Shown here piece after piece: positions 60,331-64,000 of a stretch of DNA of 64,000 nucleotides. A program made the position numbers and the translations under genes. The stretch covers positions 1,202,501-1,266,500 of the forward strand of contig OZ004598.1 in the NCBI GenBank assembly GCA_963924555.1, in the 5' to 3' direction. This stretch comes from Crambe crambe. Lineage: Eukaryota > Porifera > Demospongiae > Poecilosclerida > Crambeidae. How positions within the stretch are numbered: position 1 is the stretch's first letter; each line of letters starts with the position of its first letter. The notes beneath the pieces were generated by a model. The model saw nothing but the letters and a program-made list of their open reading frames with translations, made no database searches and was not told the origin of the DNA.

Positions 60331-61632
60331 CCTCATATATACCCTGGCCTGCTTTTCTCCTACTCCACACCTACCACCTTCAAGAGCTACTCTTTAGCCA
60401 TGTTTAGGGTATTAATTGAGTGTGCCCCCTTGATGTGGGATGTGGAGGGGGGGGGGGGGGGGGGAAGAAGAGCGGGCCTAGGCTATGTGCTTATTCTACT
60501 TCCTCCATATGGCCTGACCACTGAATACACCAAGCTTCTTTTCTGTGTCGAGATTATGTCTCTGGGGCCTTTAACTATGAAAGTTTATGTGACGTAGTAG
60601 TATCAAATTTCAGTATACTAAAAATAAACTTCTCATGTCTTTGTCTATACATTGATTGGTTTCAATTTTTGCTGTGATTCAAACTTTCAGATTTCAAATA
60701 ATTAGAGTTACAATAACCTTAATACATAACACCATCGTATCATATTCACAATGGAACCTCTGAATATACTTGGGACCCAGCTTTTTGTCCTTTGTAGAGA
60801 GAGGTTGTCCTCTTTTAGAGGTTAGAGTGTATTATAGAGTATACAAAGGGATTTTTTATTGAGAAGTTTGTCTTCATTTTGGAGTGGATCCTTTATCAGA
60901 AATTGATTACTAGCAGCTGTAAGGCTGCAAGTGTAAAGATACGGTGTTACAGTGTCACCTCTAATAATAGTATATAGACACTTCAGGACCAGCTTAATGG
61001 AGAGGTTTCCACTCTTCAGCAGTTCAATTTGTATTAGCAGTATGGTTTGGGGTTCCTTGCCTAATAGGGTTGTATTGTGTCCTGAATAATACTATAGAGA
61101 GTCTACTAAGAGAATTCCAACAATTAAATATACAATAAATGAGAGTCTAATATTATCAAAGCATACATACTACAACCACTTTTATATTTCTTCTTTCCCT
61201 TCTGTATGTATCACATGACAGCTAAGCCTGTACGACACAGCTGGAATAGAACGCCACATGAGTACAATTCCCCAAACCTATTTCCGGTGGTCCAAAGTAA
61301 CCATGCTCATCTATAGCATAGATGACTCTGACACATTCGATTCCCTCACCAACTGGGCTGATAACGCCGTGTGTGGTTCAATTGGCGGTCCCCTCGAGAC
61401 AATCACGGTCTTAGTTGGTAATAAATCCGACTTGAGCAGCGAGCGAGCAGTAGATGCCTCTCGGGCGAAGCAGTATGCCGATAACAACGATATCCAAGAA
61501 GATATGATTTTCGAAGTTTCAGCCAAGACTGGTGAGGGAGTACAGGAGATGTTCGACAAGATAGCATTAAAGATGAAACCCTCGAAAAGATCACAACCAC
61601 CTTCTAGAGAAAAGAAGAAATTTAACTGTTAG
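59043..61632 (+). CDS. Atypical Rab-like small GTPase
   Basis: Two exons, 59043-59225 and 61222-61632, join in phase 0 to give 197 residues. Visible motifs are the P-loop GDVGVGKTS (residues about 18-26), switch II DTAGIE, the guanine-specificity NKSD and the SAK motif (VSAKTGEG). The length and the spacing fit the Rab/Ras superfamily, which cycles between GTP and GDP forms on membranes. Two features are unusual: the switch-I threonine is not where it should be (the stretch between FKTGEF and the second exon reads SDDISHNPREGEYQKSW), and the catalytic Gln of DTAGQE is Ile. The end is KKKFNC, a single C-terminal Cys rather than CC or CaaX. It may hydrolyse GTP poorly or be a scaffold-like relative. 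The 2-kb intron holds a CA repeat, a poly-G run and a MITE fragment. Confidence 0.85.
60254..60327. repeat. (CA)n microsatellite (intronic)
   Basis: About 37 CA dinucleotides in the GTPase intron. Confidence 0.98.
60747..60900. mobile_element. Fragment of the TACAGTGGAACCTC MITE family (intronic)
   Basis: AATGGAACCTCTGAATATAC, TTGGGACCCAG, TTTTTGTCCTTTGTAGAGAG and GAGGTTGTCC match the other copies; the right inverted end is decayed. Confidence 0.6.
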
Positions 61633-61841
61633 ATACTTGTCTGGAAACAACTACAAACATGTAACTTGATCACATTACAATGTTTTACAACCTTACAATG
61701 TTTATAACTCTATTAATAGTTTATTTTTTGTTTGCTTATCATGACCAATTATTATTATAATAATTATAAACAATAATTTTACAAACACTAATACATGAAT
61801 TAACTTATGAGGTTAAAAAAAAAAAAAAAAGATTGATGGTC

Positions 61842-64000
61842 TTAGTTGTTGGTTTCTGAAGGGTGTTTGGCAACAGCTTCGGGAAGAATTTCTCCACACT
61901 TACCCTGAAAGTGGTACCTGTATGTACATGTGTGCCAAAAAGAAAAAAAGAAAAAAAGAAAGAAATAGGTCAGCTAGGATACATACTTATCCAGTTGAAT
62001 ATTCACTCAAACTAGAACATAACATCAGGGTACTTATCAGACACTTCTCACTAGCAAGTTTTTCTCACATTATGCTTGCTTACATATTATAGAGACCAGG
62101 TTCACCTCTCAGTCAGCTCACTCTACATATGTGATCTCCTGAGAGTGTGAGGGATGCATCCAAGGCACGAGGGTTATTAACACTTAATTCTGCTAGCTAG
62201 CACATCAGATAAGACTGTGTACTAGTAAAGAAACCTTATCTCCTAGGAAGTGACAAGTCACAAAAGCCATATCCTTCTTTGCATTCAATATACCATTGAG
62301 CACAAATGACAGATACTTACATTACTTTAACACTACTGAATACCATCAGCTCAGGATTATGTAACCATTACTAGGAAAAGGGATTGATCACCATTGGGCA
62401 AGAGATCAAAGCATAGCTAGCTACTGCTAAGTTTGCAATGTGCATACAATTTTCAGCCACTAAATTGTACCACAGATACATTACTTGAGCACTAGAGAAT
62501 ACCAGCAGCTCAGTTGCCAAGAGGCCATTACTAGGAAAATGAATTGATCACATACCCATTGGGCAAAAGATCAAAGCATAGTTACATGCTGCTCCAATTC
62601 TAATTCTGAGTGCCTGCCCTTTCACTACTAATCTGCAAGGCACATTAGAGCTAATGTATGGTTTAATTAGATAGGGTTAAGGTCATCTGAAGGTTCCACC
62701 AAAGGAAGAGTGAAATCAGACCCTAATGTGACATCATCAACCAGGTGAAGACTGTCTACCCATAAGTCATCCTTACCCTATTGTGATATCAACCCTATTG
62801 CGCTTGCCACATTAACATTATTATGACATCATCATTACATCATCAAGAGTTATGGACAATAATGCATGAGAGGATCCCACCCATATCAACTCTTTCTGAT
62901 TAAATGCAGTCTTAGTTTGCATAATGTGCAGAAGTGATACGCATGAACTACATACAGTGTGTATGAACTATACAGGTGTATACGTGACAGAGTTGTTTAT
63001 TTAGAGTAGACCATGTGTATCTTATCCTGTATAGCATGTGTCATAACAAGTAATCATTAAGCTTGCTGTTGACATGTGAGTCCAAAGGTCACATAGTACA
63101 AAAGTGGCAATTTCTGGTCTTTCAGGGCTTGAGGGTGTACAGTGGAACCCCTAAACACGAACTCCCTGAAATGCAAAAACCTCTCTAATCAGGACACTTT
63201 CTCTTGTCCCAACACAATATAAATGTGTATAATTTAACCCCTGAAATAGGGACACCTCTCTAATCAGGACACTTTTCGCTGGTCCCAAAGGTGTCTGCAT
63301 TTAGAGGTTCCACTGTAGTACTATTCTAAATATCCAGAATAGTTACATCTCTTCTTAGTTATTTGCTCTCACCTGAGGGCACCTGTGACAGGCGTGGGTT
63401 CCAGGTTGAATTCTGCAACAGGGACCCCCTGAGCAGCCAGCATGGGGGCAAATCCAGCTGCTGGGTACACCACTGAAGAGGTACCAACCTAGAATGAAGC
63501 AAAAAAAAAGTCAGAGAACTCAGCTCAGTGCTCTCAAACATTGCTCCAAATGATCTCAAATCTTAGCCCTCAAGTATGGTAGTAGTCAATATGTCTGCCC
63601 ATGCTTATCACATCTGGCTCTGTTGGCCCACCATGACCTCTCTATTTCAAGGGGATTGGTATCCTATACTTGATATTGAACGTTTATGTTTAATGAATGG
63701 CATACTGCTCTAGCAGCTGTCGTAATTCTACAGTTAATGATACAGTAAATCATCCACTTGATCCTATTACTGAGCAGTATGTCTAGCTGCCCTCTGGAGC
63801 AGCACGACATCAATTTCAGTGCTGTCTTTGTGAAGAACATGCTATTATGTCATGTAGTCATCTTGAATGGTTAGTTCTTATTCACTCACTCACCAGCAAG
63901 CAGAGGTCACACTGCTTCAAGACTTTGTCCACCTCTTCCAACACCGCAGGGTCCAAACCTTCTCCAAACCACACCACATGAGGTCGCAACAAACCCTTAC
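61842..64000 (-). CDS. SIRT5: NAD-dependent protein deacylase, sirtuin-5 family (3' part)
   Basis: Three minus-strand exons are visible, continuing off the right edge: 64000-63894 ([20 protein letters not shown] to CDLCLL), 63488-63373 ([20 protein letters not shown], then GVPVAEFN) and 61917-61842 ([20 protein letters not shown], then TAA). Phases are 0 and 2, and all donors and acceptors are GT-AG. These are the signature segments of the Rossmann half of the sirtuin fold: the VVWFGE and GTSS motifs that bind NAD and the VAEFN stretch. In the family [23 protein letters not shown] and the C-terminal FHFQG-C-LPEAL pattern are typical of SIRT5, a mainly mitochondrial lysine desuccinylase and demalonylase. 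The catalytic His and the residues that set acyl preference lie outside the window. Confidence 0.9.
62309..62590. repeat. Intronic duplication of about 115 bp
   Basis: About 62309-62425 and 62474-62590 share ACTGAATACCATCAGCTCAG/AGAGAATACCAGCAGCTCAG, CCATTACTAGGAAAA, TTGATCAC and GATCAAAGCATAG in the same order. Both are in the last intron of the sirtuin gene. Confidence 0.8.
63138..63317. mobile_element. Complete MITE, TACAGTGGAACC family (intronic)
   Basis: TACAGTGGAACCCCT at the left and AGAGGTTCCACTGTA at the right are inverted ends 180 bp apart. Inside, ACCTCTCTAATCAGGACACTT occurs twice, so this member has an internal duplication. Confidence 0.85.

Overview
The window is eukaryotic and almost certainly from an early-branching animal; a demosponge is my best guess. 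The genes are split by short GT-AG introns, the intergenic DNA is AT-rich and full of GCTAGC/TAGCTAT words, microsatellites and small inverted-repeat transposons, and the proteins are metazoan in kind (CAP domains joined to EGF-like and fibronectin-III modules, a Rab-like GTPase, a sirtuin-5). I saw no operons, no rRNA or tRNA genes, and no sign of bacterial or viral origin. All exon structures below were assembled by eye from splice sites, reading-frame phase and comparison between paralogues inside the window.

Region by region: 1-6.7 kb is repeat-rich DNA with two decayed fragments of the gene that follows. 6.7-10.1 kb holds a complete gene for an unrecognised secreted-ectodomain, roughly seven-helix membrane protein; a second copy lies at 33.6-35.8 kb. 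10.1-12.9 kb is a 298-bp CA repeat, a palindrome and a dispersed repeat carrying a 15-bp minisatellite. About 6.4 kb (12.85-19.26 kb) is duplicated at 24.26-30.40 kb; each copy carries a minus-strand CAP gene (readable in the first, broken in the second) and pieces of an unidentified plus-strand gene. Between the copies lie a decayed Ulp1-like protease/PHD open reading frame and nested inverted-repeat elements.

From 36.4 to 58.8 kb there are four plus-strand CAP-domain genes in a row. All share the same first exons (signal peptide and first CAP helix; an 81-83 codon CAP core; a 110-113 bp exon; a Cys-rich exon), but after a phase-1 intron each has its own tail: EGF + FN3 + GTTLGQ repeats + hydrophobic end; EGF + FN3 + transmembrane helix + 500-residue Ser/Arg repeat tail; short Ser/Thr tail with a polybasic motif; Thr-rich mucin stretch + Pro/His/Cys repeats + polybasic end. 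A damaged minus-strand receptor-like kinase, bracketed by oppositely oriented 15-bp minisatellites, sits between the second and third. The right end has an atypical Rab-like GTPase (59.0-61.6 kb) and the 3' part of a sirtuin-5 gene on the minus strand running off the window.

The CAP array and the paired membrane-protein genes look like lineage-specific, tandemly expanded cell-surface or secreted families. The CAP proteins have all lost the histidine of the HYTQ motif, and two have also lost the other cavity histidine, so they are better seen as structural or recognition modules than as metal-site CAP proteins. No function is proven by the sequence.
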